Positions 1 to 8,790 are shown, numbered from the stretch's first letter. The stretch: 64,000 nt of DNA from Methylobacterium fujisawaense (GCF_014138435.1 NZ_JACJIM010000007.1:124001-188000); one strand, 5' to 3'. Notes: generated by a model from the sequence alone, not told the origin. Program-made: numbers and translations.

Positions 1-69
1 GAGCGCGGCGAACTGATCCCCCACCGGGTGTTCCACCTCGGCGGCACGGCTCCTGGCCGCAGCGCCTGA
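1..69 (+). CDS. C-terminal tail of an unidentified protein (partial)
   Basis: The first 69 bases read as 22 sense codons followed by TGA, giving a short tail that ends in GRSA. The rest of the gene lies outside the window. The tail has no motif that I recognise, so no function is proposed. It is taken as coding because the frame is open from the edge and the following 128 bases hold no other plausible gene before the reductase start. Confidence 0.4.
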   Translation, partial: ERGELIPHRVFHLGGTAPGRSA

Positions 70-197
70 AACGCCGGCTCCGCACCGCCCGGTCCGGCGC
101 GTGCGGAGCCCCGCCCGGTCCGTGCCGCCCTGAGACGTGATCGCGCAGGCGGAACGAACCTCGGCCGTACCGCTTTGGCTCCGGCGAACGGTCCGGG

Positions 198-1589
198 ATG
201 CTCATGCGCGAACTCGACTACGACGTGGCGGTGATCGGTGCCGGCACAGCCGGCATCGCCGCCCATCGCGCCGCTTCGGCCGCGGGGGCGCGGTCGGTGC
301 TGATCGAGCGCGGGCCCGGCGGGACGACCTGCGCGCGCGTCGGCTGCATGCCGTCGAAGCTCCTGATCGCCGCGGGCGCTGCCGCCCACGCGGCCCGCAC
401 CACCGGGCTGTTCGGCATCCGGGTCTCCGGCGTCACGGTGGACGGGCCTGCGGTGCTGCGGCGTCTCCGGTCGGAGCGCGACCGGTTCGTCGCCAGCGTC
501 GTCGACGGTCTCGCGGATCTCCCCGAGGGCGAACGCCTCGGCGGCACCGCCCGATTCGAGAGCGACCGCACGCTGGTGATCGGAGACGCCATCCGGATCC
601 GCTTCCGGGCGGCGGTCATCGCCACCGGGTCGAGCCCGATCGTGCCGGAAGCCCTGCAGGGTCTCGGCGCGCGCGTCCTGACCACCGATACCCTCTTCGA
701 AATCCCCGATCTCCCGGATTCGCTGGCCATTCTCGGGGCCGGGCCCGTGGGAATCGAGATCGCCCAGGCGATGGCGCGGCTCGGTGTCGCCGTCACGGTG
801 ATCGATGCGGGTGACACCGTCGCCGGCTTGAGCGAGCCGGAACTCGCCCGGCAGGCCGCCGCGATCTTCGGCGCGGACCTGGATCTTCACCTCGGTGCCG
901 CGGTTCGGACGGCAGCGCCGGACGGCGACGGCGTATCCCTGCACTGGATCGACCGTGACGGGCGCGAACAGGTCACGCGGGCGTCGCGGGTGCTGGCCGC
1001 CACCGGCCGGGCCCCCAACTTGGATGCCTTGCGGCTTGAGGCGGCGGGCCTCCGCCGCGACGAAGACGGAGTGCCGGAATTCGACCGGCGCAGCCTCGTC
1101 TGCGCGGGCGCGCCGATCCTGATCGCGGGCGATGCCGATGGCTGGCGCCCTGTCCTGCACGAGGCCAGCCGCCAGGGCAGGATCGCGGGGGGTAACGCTG
1201 CCGCCCTGGCCGCGGGCCGCCCGGTCGCGGCCCCCGCCCCCTGGACCCGCCTCGCCATGGTTTTTACCCATCCTCAGGCGGCGGTGATCGGCGCCCCCTA
1301 CGATCCGGAGAATGCGGGACGGGTCGTCGGCACGATGGACTTCTCGGATCAGGGCCGCGCCCGCGTCGAGGGGACGAATCGCGGCGGCATCCGGCTCTGG
1401 GCCGACCGGTCGGGGCACCTCCTCGGCGGCGAGATGCTCGGACCGTCCGTAGAGCACCTCGCGCACCTGCTCACCTACGCAGTCGCGCACAAGCAGACCG
1501 CCGAGACCCTGCACGATCAGCCAGTGTACCACCCTACGGTTGAGGAAGGGCTGTTCAGGGCGATGTCTAAGATCGTACAGAGCACTTGA
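198..1589 (+). CDS. dihydrolipoyl dehydrogenase-like FAD disulfide oxidoreductase
   Basis: A 463-residue class I pyridine nucleotide-disulfide oxidoreductase. The FAD dinucleotide-binding loop GAGTAG is at residues 14-19, the redox-active pair C45-x4-C50 follows in TCARVGC, a second Rossmann loop GAGPVG for NAD(P) lies near residue 178, and the C-terminal acid/base motif HPTVEE is near residue 448. All catalytic elements of the family are present. The gene is not next to pyruvate or 2-oxoglutarate dehydrogenase genes, so the physiological partner (lipoyl protein, mercury, or another disulfide) cannot be read from context; mercuric reductases would normally carry extra C-terminal cysteines, which are absent. 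ATG codons at 198 and 204 are both possible starts. Confidence 0.88.
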   Translation: MLMRELDYDVAVIGAGTAGIAAHRAASAAGARSVLIERGPGGTTCARVGCMPSKLLIAAGAAAHAARTTGLFGIRVSGVTVDGPAVLRRLRSERDRFVASVVDGLADLPEGERLGGTARFESDRTLVIGDAIRIRFRAAVIATGSSPIVPEALQGLGARVLTTDTLFEIPDLPDSLAILGAGPVGIEIAQAMARLGVAVTVIDAGDTVAGLSEPELARQAAAIFGADLDLHLGAAVRTAAPDGDGVSLHWIDRDGREQVTRASRVLAATGRAPNLDALRLEAAGLRRDEDGVPEFDRRSLVCAGAPILIAGDADGWRPVLHEASRQGRIAGGNAAALAAGRPVAAPAPWTRLAMVFTHPQAAVIGAPYDPENAGRVVGTMDFSDQGRARVEGTNRGGIRLWADRSGHLLGGEMLGPSVEHLAHLLTYAVAHKQTAETLHDQPVYHPTVEEGLFRAMSKIVQST

Positions 1590-1673
1590 GGTTTTGATCT
1601 TGCTGACATCACAAGCATTGCGCTCGGCCCATCCCGTCGCCATACCCAGTTGAATGAGCCGGTTTCGCTCCTG

Positions 1674-4289
1674 ATGCCGCCCAGCCAGGCCCCCAATACC
1701 GACGTCGATCTCGACGCCATCGCGCCGGACGCGCTCGACCGCCTGGACCAGGGCGTGATCGGGCTCGATTCGGCTGGCACCGTCGTGGCCTTCAGCGAGG
1801 GCGCGAGCGCCATCTCGGGCCTTTCGCGCGAGGCCGTGCTGGGGCGGGACTATTTCCGCGACGTGATGCCGGGCACCAACGTGCCGAATTTCCGGGGCCG
1901 GTTTCTGGCAGGGGCCCGCCGCGGGACGCTGGACGAGACCTTCGACTACGTCTTCGGCCGGCTGCCGCAGCCTCTGCGGGCCCGGATCCATATGCGCCAT
2001 GGCCAGATCGCCGGGGGCAGCCCGGTGACATGGCTGACCATCGATCCGGTGGAGAGCCTGGGGGCCGACCACTCGCGCGAGGCCGTCATGGCGGCGATCG
2101 GCCGGCGGGTGCGCGCCGAGCCGGTGGATGCCAGCCTGTGCGAGCGTGAGCCCATCCACATCCCGGGCTCGATCCAGCCCAATGCCGTGATGCTCGCCGC
2201 CGACGCCGGGACGCTCCTGGTGGTCGCCTATTCGGCCAATGTCGGCGAGATCGTCGATCCGATCGAGCCGCCTCTGGCGGGGCGCCCCCTCGCGGACGTG
2301 CTGCCGGCGGATTTCGTGGCGGCGATCCGCGCCCGTCTGGCGCGCGGGACCCTCCATGACGGCGCGTCCCTGCGCCGGACCCTGGCATTCCCGGGCCGCG
2401 GGACCGCCTATCACGCCGTCGCCCATGCCCATGCCGGCCGCCTCATCGTGGAGATGGAGCTGGAGCCCGATTCGGCCGACGATTTCGCCACCGCCAGTCA
2501 GGCCGATACCGAACTCGCCGTCGGCCGCCTGCGCGAGGCCGGGACCCTGGCGGATATCGCCCGGATCGCAGCCCTCGAGATCCGGGCGCTCACCGGCTTC
2601 GAGGCGGTCTTGGTCTACCGCTTCGACACGGACTGGAACGGCGAGGCCGTGGCCGAGGACAAGGTGCCCGACTGGTCGCGCAGCCTGCTGGGCCTGCGCT
2701 TCCCCGCCTCCGACATCCCCGCCCAGGCCCGGGCCCTCTACACCAAGGCCAAGAGCCGCTTCGTCATCGATCGGGACAGCGTGCCCGTCGGGCTGGTCTC
2801 GGCGCCCGGCGCCGGCAACGGCCCGATCGACCTGACCTTCGCTCAGCACCGCACGCTGTCGCCGATCCACCTGGAGTACCAGCGCAATCTCGGCGTGAAC
2901 GGCTCCATGTCGATCTCGATCATGGTCGAGGGGCGGCTCTGGGGCCTGATGATCGGGCACCATCGCCGCCCGCACTACGTCACGCCGGAGACCCGCGCGG
3001 CCGCCACGGTGCTGACCGACGCCTTCGCCATGCGGGTGCAGGAGATCGAATCGCGCCGGCTCTGGGCCGAGCGGCAGGCCCATCTCGACGTCGAGGGGCG
3101 TCTCGTGCGCGGCCTGACCCGATCCGACGATTTCGTGGCAGCCCTGACCGGCGGCACGACGACGCTGCTCGACCTGTTCGGCGCCACCGGCGCCGGCATC
3201 GTTTCAGGCGACCGGGTCACGGGGATCGGGCGGACGCCGCCGGTCGACATGGTGGCGGCGATCGCGGGCTGGCTGCGGGCGGGCGTGCCGGCGGGCGAGG
3301 TCGCCTACAGCAGCGACAGCTTCACCGCGGATTATCCGGAGGCGGGCCCGCATCGGGAGATCGCCAGCGGCCTGCTCGCCGTCTTCGTCGATGCCTCGCG
3401 CGAGAACCTGCTGCTGTGGTTCCGGCCGGAGGTGCCCAGCACGGTGACCTGGGGTGGCGACCCGCGCAAGCCCGTCCTCGCCGGCAGCGGCCCCGTGGCG
3501 GTGCTGCCCCGCCGCTCCTTCGAGCGCTGGGTCGAGGAGCGCACCGGCTTCGCCGCGCCCTGGGCGGAATGGCAGGTCCACCTCGCCGGCTCCCTGGCGG
3601 AGGCCGTCGAGGGCGTGGTGCTGCGCCAACGCCGCAAGATCGACGAGCTCACCGGCCTGCTCGCCGAGAAGGAGCGCCTCCTCGAGCAGAAGGATCTGCT
3701 CACCCGGGAGATCGACCACCGGGTGAAGAACTCCCTGCAGATCGTCTCGGCCTTCCTGCAGATGCAGCGGCGCCAGATCGCCGACGGCGAGGCGCGGCAG
3801 GCCTTCGCCGACACCTCCGCGCGGGTGATGAGCGTCGCGCGGGTGCATGACAGCCTGTACCAGGCCGACCGGTTCGACGAGGTGGATCTCGGCCAGACCA
3901 TCGAGAGCCTGTGCAACGACCTCGCGGGGCTGGCAGGCGACGGGCATGCCGTCGATCTCTCGGCGGAGCCGGGCCTGATGGTGCCCTATCGCAAGGCGGT
4001 GGCGCTCTCGCTGATCGCGACGGAACTCGTCACCAACGCCTTCAAGTATGCGGCCAACCCGACAGGCGGTGGCCGTGTCGAGGTCAGCGTCTCGGCATCG
4101 GGCCCCGGCGAGGTCCAGTTGCGGGTCTGCGACGACGGATCGGGCCTGCCCGACGACTGGGCGGACGCCAAGGCGCGGAGCAAGGGATCGGGACTGGGTA
4201 TGAAGCTGATCCGGGCGATGCTCGATCAGATCAACGCCAAGCTCACCGTCGCCAACAATCCCGGCGCCTGCTTCACGATCACCGCGTGA
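1674..4289 (+). CDS. bphP: PYP-like/bacteriophytochrome fusion sensor histidine kinase
   Basis: Red/far-red photoreceptor kinase of about 871 residues. Residues 20-125 form a PAS domain that matches photoactive yellow protein without gaps (offset two), sharing the G35, I47-x-G49, DYFRDV and P66 neighbourhoods, but the chromophore cysteine is G67, and PYP Tyr42, Glu46 and Arg52 are F40, A44 and L50. A canonical phytochrome sensor module follows: bilin-attachment C156 in CEREPIHIPGSIQP, GAF with PASDIP and SPIHLEY, PHY tongue with WGG and PRRSF. The output is a HisKA_2-type kinase (EIDHRVKNSLQ) with ATPase motifs ELVTNAFKYA and GSGLGMKL. There is no receiver domain. Layout resembles Ppr of Rhodocista/Rhodospirillum centenum. 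An in-frame TTG at 1650 would add eight residues; ATG 1674 is preferred. Confidence 0.92.
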   Translation: MPPSQAPNTDVDLDAIAPDALDRLDQGVIGLDSAGTVVAFSEGASAISGLSREAVLGRDYFRDVMPGTNVPNFRGRFLAGARRGTLDETFDYVFGRLPQPLRARIHMRHGQIAGGSPVTWLTIDPVESLGADHSREAVMAAIGRRVRAEPVDASLCEREPIHIPGSIQPNAVMLAADAGTLLVVAYSANVGEIVDPIEPPLAGRPLADVLPADFVAAIRARLARGTLHDGASLRRTLAFPGRGTAYHAVAHAHAGRLIVEMELEPDSADDFATASQADTELAVGRLREAGTLADIARIAALEIRALTGFEAVLVYRFDTDWNGEAVAEDKVPDWSRSLLGLRFPASDIPAQARALYTKAKSRFVIDRDSVPVGLVSAPGAGNGPIDLTFAQHRTLSPIHLEYQRNLGVNGSMSISIMVEGRLWGLMIGHHRRPHYVTPETRAAATVLTDAFAMRVQEIESRRLWAERQAHLDVEGRLVRGLTRSDDFVAALTGGTTTLLDLFGATGAGIVSGDRVTGIGRTPPVDMVAAIAGWLRAGVPAGEVAYSSDSFTADYPEAGPHREIASGLLAVFVDASRENLLLWFRPEVPSTVTWGGDPRKPVLAGSGPVAVLPRRSFERWVEERTGFAAPWAEWQVHLAGSLAEAVEGVVLRQRRKIDELTGLLAEKERLLEQKDLLTREIDHRVKNSLQIVSAFLQMQRRQIADGEARQAFADTSARVMSVARVHDSLYQADRFDEVDLGQTIESLCNDLAGLAGDGHAVDLSAEPGLMVPYRKAVALSLIATELVTNAFKYAANPTGGGRVEVSVSASGPGEVQLRVCDDGSGLPDDWADAKARSKGSGLGMKLIRAMLDQINAKLTVANNPGACFTITA

Positions 4290-4879
4290 GAACCCGCGAC
4301 GGCCTGCATGCGCGGCTGCGTGCCGCGACCGATCCGGCTCACCGGGCGCTGGAGGCGTCCCTGGACTGGCAGGCGCGGGTCGCGACCCTGAGCGGCTATC
4401 GCGACCTGCTGGGGCGTCTCTACGGGTTCCACGCGGTCTGGGAATCCGCCATCGGGTCCGGGCTCGCCGATGAGGTTTTCCTGGCGCCGCGCCGCCGTCT
4501 CACGCGCCTCGCCGCCGATCTCGACCATCTCGGCCTGACGCCCTCCGCGGTCGCGGCGCTCCCGCGACCGACTTCCCTGGTCTTCGACGGACCGGCCGCC
4601 GCCATGGGCGCGCTCTACGTGCTGGAAGGCTCGACATTGGGCGGCCAGCTGATCGGCCGCCACATCGCCGGCCTGCACGGCTTCTCCGGCGCTGGCCTCG
4701 CCTATTACCGGGCGCACGGGCCCGCCGCGGGGGCGATGTGGGCGGCCTTCCGGACGCGCCTGGAGATCTTCGGCGAGGACCCGGCCGCGGAGGCTGCGCT
4801 CACCGGCGCGGCCGTGTCGACCTTCTCGGCGATGGGCGCGTGGCTCGGTCCCGGTCCGGAGACTCCGGTCGCCGCCTGA
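4286..4879 (+). CDS. bphO: biliverdin-producing heme oxygenase
   Basis: A 197-residue bacterial heme oxygenase that cleaves heme to biliverdin, the chromophore of the phytochrome encoded just upstream. The start is GTG at 4286, whose bases overlap the kinase stop codon (GTGA), which points to translational coupling and matched amounts of apoprotein and chromophore. The N-terminal TDPAHRALEASL segment carries the expected proximal heme ligand at H19, and the GALYVLEGSTLGGQLI helix is the glycine-rich distal helix of the BphO/HmuO family. Length fits the bacteriophytochrome-linked group. The identification rests on family motifs plus the coupled position. Confidence 0.93.
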   Translation: MRTRDGLHARLRAATDPAHRALEASLDWQARVATLSGYRDLLGRLYGFHAVWESAIGSGLADEVFLAPRRRLTRLAADLDHLGLTPSAVAALPRPTSLVFDGPAAAMGALYVLEGSTLGGQLIGRHIAGLHGFSGAGLAYYRAHGPAAGAMWAAFRTRLEIFGEDPAAEAALTGAAVSTFSAMGAWLGPGPETPVAA

Positions 4880-4884
4880 GCCGA

Positions 4885-5778
4885 TCAGCGTGCGCCGAGG
4901 GCCTCACGCTCCGCCGCCAGATGGACCATCAGCCGCTCGGCGAGGCGCCCCGGCGGCCGTCCCGCCGGCCGCACCAGCACGGTCTCGATGGGGATCTCGG
5001 GCCGGAACGGCCGCAGCACGACGGGACATCCGCCGAGAGCCCGGGCCGGAACCGGGTCGACGATGGCGACTCCGAGACCCTCGGCGACGAGGCCGCAGCG
5101 CGCCGCGGTGTACTCGGCCATCAGGGCGAAATGCGGGGTCACGCCGGCCTGCGCGAAGGCCGCCTCGGTCGCCGCCTGCACGGGACTCGATCCGGCCGCG
5201 ATCAACGGCACATCGGCGAGATCCGCCGCCGTGATGGCCCGTCGGCGGGCCAGGGCATGCCCGCGGGGCAGCACGCACACGGCGGCGACCCGCAGGAATG
5301 TCTCGGCGATCACGCCCGCATGGCCGGACCGCGGCCGGGCCAGTCCGAGATCGCATTGGCCCGAGGCGGCCCAGGACCAGATCGTGTCCGGGCTCGGGAC
5401 GTGGACGGAAATGCGGAGACCGGGGCATTCCGCGTCGAGCCGCCGGATCGCGCGGGGCAGCAGCCCGGCGGCCAGGGAAGGCTGACAGGCAACGCGGAGA
5501 CCGCCGGTGCCGCGCTCGCGGATGCGGCACGCGGCTTGTCGCAGGTGATCCAGCCCGGCGAACGTCTGCGCAACCTCGTGGGCGAAGGCCTCGCCTTCCG
5601 GGGTCGGGAGGGCGCTGCCGTGGCCGCGCACGAACAGCGTGAAGCCGAGTGTCGCCTCGAGCTGTGCGATGGCACGACTGATGTGGGGTTGACCGATCCC
5701 CAGGACCTCGGCGGCACGCGTCATGCCGCCGTGACGCATCACAGCGCGGAAGAGGTCGAGATGCGCGGGGTTGATCAT
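4885..5778 (-). CDS. LysR-family transcriptional regulator
   Basis: A 297-residue LysR-type regulator. The N-terminal winged helix-turn-helix is clear (MINPAHLDLFRAVMRHGG, then TRAAEVLGIGQPHISRAIAQLE), followed by a two-lobed periplasmic-binding-protein-like effector domain with the usual hinge. The start chosen is ATG 5778 because the family begins three to five residues before HLDLFRAV; the frame stays open upstream without homology. It is divergent from the YdcZ-like membrane protein gene with about 100 bases between the starts, so it probably controls that gene and itself. The effector is unknown. Confidence 0.9.
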   Translation of the reverse strand: MINPAHLDLFRAVMRHGGMTRAAEVLGIGQPHISRAIAQLEATLGFTLFVRGHGSALPTPEGEAFAHEVAQTFAGLDHLRQAACRIRERGTGGLRVACQPSLAAGLLPRAIRRLDAECPGLRISVHVPSPDTIWSWAASGQCDLGLARPRSGHAGVIAETFLRVAAVCVLPRGHALARRRAITAADLADVPLIAAGSSPVQAATEAAFAQAGVTPHFALMAEYTAARCGLVAEGLGVAIVDPVPARALGGCPVVLRPFRPEIPIETVLVRPAGRPPGRLAERLMVHLAAEREALGAR

Positions 5779-5810
5779 GCCGAACGTGCATGGAATCGGG
5801 TCTTGGCGGC

Positions 5811-5843
5811 ATTTGACGGCATCGACCGTGCCGGTTGTCAATG
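5811..5843. promoter_or_regulatory. inverted repeat TTGAC-N19-GTCAA between divergent genes
   Basis: TTGAC at 5813-5817 is mirrored by GTCAA at 5837-5841 in the 100-base gap between the LysR gene and the YdcZ-like gene. LysR proteins usually bind dyads in such gaps, so this is a candidate operator or part of a promoter. The arms are short and the match to a T-N11-A box is not exact. Confidence 0.3.
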
Positions 5844-5878
5844 AGGCCCGGCACCCTGACCCGAGAGGCCCGTTCTCG

Positions 5879-6325
5879 ATGCTCGCCTTCGCACTCTCCG
5901 CCCTGCTCGCCGTCCTGGCGGGCGCCGGACTCGTCCTGCAGCAGATCCTGAACGCCAACCTGCGCGCGGGCCTCGACTCGGCGTCCTGGGCTGGCGTCTC
6001 CAGCTACGCGGTCGGTCTCGCCTGCATGGCTCTGCTCGCCGTAGCCCTGCGCGACCCCGCCCCGGCCGTAAGCGTGGCCGGGCGGATCCCGTGGTGGACT
6101 TGGAGCGGCGGCCTGTTCGGCGCGCTGTTCATCGGGCTCGCCATCCTGCTCGTCCCGAAGCTCGGCGCCGCGACCTTCTTCGCCCTTCTGGTCACGGGCC
6201 AGATGCTCGCCTCGCTGCTGTTCGATCAGGTCGGCCTGCTCGGCCTGGCGCAACGGCCCGTCGATCTGCCCCGCCTCTTCGGGGTCGCGCTCCTGATCGG
6301 CGGCGTCGTGCTGATCCGCCGGTAG
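5879..6325 (+). CDS. DMT-superfamily YdcZ-type (DUF606) membrane protein
   Basis: A 148-residue protein that is hydrophobic throughout, with about five membrane helices (FALSALLAVLAGAGLVLQQ, WAGVSSYAVGLACMALLAVAL, WSGGLFGALFIGLAILLVPKL, FFALLVTGQMLASLLFDQVG, LFGVALLIGGVVLIRR). The QQxLNAxLR start and the GALFIG...FFALLVTGQM core are typical of the DUF606/YdcZ half-size members of the drug/metabolite transporter superfamily. Such small proteins often act as dimers or pairs; only one copy is present here. The substrate is unknown; control by the divergent LysR regulator is likely. Confidence 0.85.
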   Translation: MLAFALSALLAVLAGAGLVLQQILNANLRAGLDSASWAGVSSYAVGLACMALLAVALRDPAPAVSVAGRIPWWTWSGGLFGALFIGLAILLVPKLGAATFFALLVTGQMLASLLFDQVGLLGLAQRPVDLPRLFGVALLIGGVVLIRR

Positions 6326-6338
6326 AGCCGGGTCCGCG

Positions 6339-7001
6339 TCACGGCGTCTCCGCCAGCAACCCCTCGACGAAGGTGGTGAGGCCGGTGCGGCGCGTCCGCC
6401 GGAGCCGCTCCGCCGCCAGGATGCCCTGTAGGGCCTGGAAGGCGTTCTGCAGGTCGTCGTTGACGATGACGTAGTCGTACTCGACCCAGCGTTGGATCTC
6501 GGTCCGGGCATTGGCGAGACGCTTCTCGATCGTCTCGGCCGAATCCTCCGCCCGGCGCTCCAGGCGCTGGCGCAGCTCGGCCATGCTGGGCGGCAGGATG
6601 AAGACCGTCACCACGTCCTGGGCGAGCTTGGAGCGCACCTGCCGCGTGCCCTGGTAGTCGATGTCGAAGATCATGTCCCGGCCGGAGCCGAGCACCTTTT
6701 CCACCGGCCGCCGGGGCGTGCCGTAGAAATTGCCATGGACCTCCGCCCATTCGAGCAGGTCGTCCCGGTTGCGCAGGTCGTCGAAGGCCTCGCGATCGAT
6801 GAAGTGGTAGTGTCGCCCGTCGATCTCGGAGGGGCGGCGCCCCCGCGTGGTCACGGAGATCGACAGGTCCAGCGCCCAGCTCGGATCCTGGGCGATCGCC
6901 CGCGTCAGGGTCGTCTTCCCCGCCCCGGAGGGCGAGGAGAGGATCAGGATCAACCCCCGCCGCGCGATGGAATCGGAGACGCTCCCACCCTGCTCGGTCA
7001 T
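6339..7001 (-). CDS. gmk: guanylate kinase
   Basis: A 220-residue guanylate kinase that phosphorylates GMP to GDP with ATP. The P-loop SSPSGAGKTTL is at residues 22-32, followed by the GMP-binding segment SVTTRGRRPSEIDGRHYHF and the lid and DIDYQGTRQV sequences. Length is normal for bacterial Gmk. It lies 52 bases downstream of yicC, the arrangement seen in many proteobacteria, and the two genes are probably co-transcribed leftward. Confidence 0.97.
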   Translation of the reverse strand: MTEQGGSVSDSIARRGLILILSSPSGAGKTTLTRAIAQDPSWALDLSISVTTRGRRPSEIDGRHYHFIDREAFDDLRNRDDLLEWAEVHGNFYGTPRRPVEKVLGSGRDMIFDIDYQGTRQVRSKLAQDVVTVFILPPSMAELRQRLERRAEDSAETIEKRLANARTEIQRWVEYDYVIVNDDLQNAFQALQGILAAERLRRTRRTGLTTFVEGLLAETP

Positions 7002-7053
7002 GCGCGTGGCTCCCCGACGTTTCGCATCCGTACTCTCACATCCTGATCCGGCA

Positions 7054-7929
7054 TCATTCGATGTTCTGGACCTGCTCGCGGAACTGCTCGACCACGGCCT
7101 TCAGGTCCAGGCCGATCCGCGACAGGCTGATGTCGTTGGCCTTGGCGCACAGCGTGTTGGACTCGCGGCCGAACTCCTGGGCGATGAAGTCCAGGCGCCG
7201 GCCGATCGCGCCGCCGGCCGCCAGCAGCTCCCGGGCGCTCGTCACATGGGCCCGAAGCCGGTCCAGTTCCTCGCGCACGTCCGCCTTGCCGGCGAGCAGC
7301 ATCGCCTCCTGATGCAGACGGTCCGGATCGAGGCCGCTGCCGCCCAGCGCCGCGACGGCCGCCTCCAGACGCTCCCGCACGGCCTCGGGCTGACGCGCGG
7401 GATTCGCCTCCGCGGCCTCGGTCAGCGCGGCGATCCGGTCGACCTGGCCGATGACGACCTGTTCGAGCTGCCGCCCCTCCGCGCGGCGGGCCTCGACGAG
7501 ATCCGCGACCAGCTGGACCACGCCTGCGGCCAGATCCCGGGCGAGGGCGTCGGTGTCCGCCGCCTCGTCCTCGACCTCGATCACGCCGCGGACGCCGAGC
7601 AGCCCGTCCATCGTGGCGGGGGCCACGCCCTCGGGGACCGGCACCCGGGCCACCGCCTGGGCGAGACTCGCCAGCAGCGTCTCGTTGATCCGCACCCGCG
7701 CGGTGGTCTCCGGCTTGGTGAGCGTCAGGGTCAGCTGGCACTGGCCGCGGGTCAGGGTCTTCTGCAGGGCGGTGCGGGCGGTCTCGCCGAGCCCGTCATA
7801 GCCGGCCGGCACACGGGTGCGCACGTCGAGGCTGCGCCCGTTGACGCTGCGGACCTCCCAGACCCAGTGGACCGGTCCGGTACTGCCGGCCGCCCGGGCG
7901 AAACCGGTCATGCTCGTGATCTGGGCCAC
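7054..7929 (-). CDS. yicC: YicC/YloC-family endoribonuclease
   Basis: A 291-residue YicC-family protein. It shows the N-terminal SMTGFARA signature, the central SVNGRSLDVRTR motif (family form: EIRSVNHRFLD-R) and the C-terminal DUF1732 segment ending in GREANTL-like GRESNTLCAKAN and EQFREQVQNIE. Members of this family have been described as endoribonucleases. The start is GTG 7929 (VAQITSMTGF), which gives the usual family length and has a G-rich stretch just upstream; ATG 7911 is the alternative. It precedes gmk in the same direction. Confidence 0.93.
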   Translation of the reverse strand: MAQITSMTGFARAAGSTGPVHWVWEVRSVNGRSLDVRTRVPAGYDGLGETARTALQKTLTRGQCQLTLTLTKPETTARVRINETLLASLAQAVARVPVPEGVAPATMDGLLGVRGVIEVEDEAADTDALARDLAAGVVQLVADLVEARRAEGRQLEQVVIGQVDRIAALTEAAEANPARQPEAVRERLEAAVAALGGSGLDPDRLHQEAMLLAGKADVREELDRLRAHVTSARELLAAGGAIGRRLDFIAQEFGRESNTLCAKANDISLSRIGLDLKAVVEQFREQVQNIE

Positions 7930-8154
7930 GCCGACCCCCGTCCCCGTGAAGATCGGGGCCTGTAGCACGGATCTCTCCACGGGGAAGAGGCCGGTCCCTG
8001 CGACGGACCCATCCCGGCCCGCGCGCGGGTCCCGTCGCCCCCGCGCCACCGAGGACGTCACGGATCGACTTTCGTACGACGCCGTCAACATTGCATTTCA
8101 AGATCAAGTTGTGTTCGTAGGTCCGGGTCGTTTTCACAAGAACCCGGATGGCGC

Positions 8155-8790
8155 ATGCCACGATCAGTGTTGACCAGGTCCGCGCTCACGCCGTTCGGCA
8201 TGTCCGCGCTGGGCGTCGGCATGTGGGAGGACGTGCCGCATCTGGGACGCGTGCGCGGGGATGCGACGATGGCCCGGATCTTCGGGCTGACCGAGGCCGA
8301 GGCGGCGCAGGGCGTGAGCTGGGAGCAGCTCTCCGCGCTCTTCCATCCGGAGGACCTCGCCCGGGACCAGATTCAGCGCCGCCGTGTCCGCGACGAGGGC
8401 GGCCTCTTCGCGTGGGAGCATCGCATCGTGCCCGCCCCCGGGCTCGTACGCTGGGTGCTGGCGCGCGGCCGGTTCGAGCGCCGCGCGGACGGGCAGATCT
8501 ATGGCCGTGGGATCGTGATCGACATCACCGACAGCCGGACCGAGGGGCCGTTCGAGCCCCCGGCGGGCTTTCTCGGGGCGCCGGCCGAGCAGGGCTCCGT
8601 CGTCGAGCAGATGGCGGATGGCGCGATGCGTCTGTGGGAGCGCCTTGGCGATCTCGGGCTCGACGAGGCGAAGCGGGTGCAGCCGCTGCTGGAGGCCCTG
8701 CTGTATGAGCTGGGACGCCAGATCGCTGCGTCCCTGTCGGGCCCTCCTCCGAACGGGCAGGGGCGCCCGCGAAACCCGAATGCGCATTGA
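8155..8790 (+). CDS. small single PAS-domain protein
   Basis: A 211-residue soluble protein with one PAS_3-type fold (residues about 15-120: GVGMWEDVPHLGRV, then MARIFGLTEAEA, FHPEDL, FAWEHRIV, WVLARGRFERRADGQ, GIVIDITD). After the PAS core there is a helical C-terminal segment of about 70 residues without a recognised output domain, so it may act as a signalling partner of a kinase or as a free-standing sensor. It points opposite to its neighbours and sits between mltG and yicC, two genes that are usually close together. Confidence 0.8.
   Translation: MPRSVLTRSALTPFGMSALGVGMWEDVPHLGRVRGDATMARIFGLTEAEAAQGVSWEQLSALFHPEDLARDQIQRRRVRDEGGLFAWEHRIVPAPGLVRWVLARGRFERRADGQIYGRGIVIDITDSRTEGPFEPPAGFLGAPAEQGSVVEQMADGAMRLWERLGDLGLDEAKRVQPLLEALLYELGRQIAASLSGPPPNGQGRPRNPNAH

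Noticed and set aside
1650..1652. TTG as start of the phytochrome kinase
   Set aside because: No ribosome site was seen; ATG at 1674 is closer to the first conserved residues. It is not excluded.
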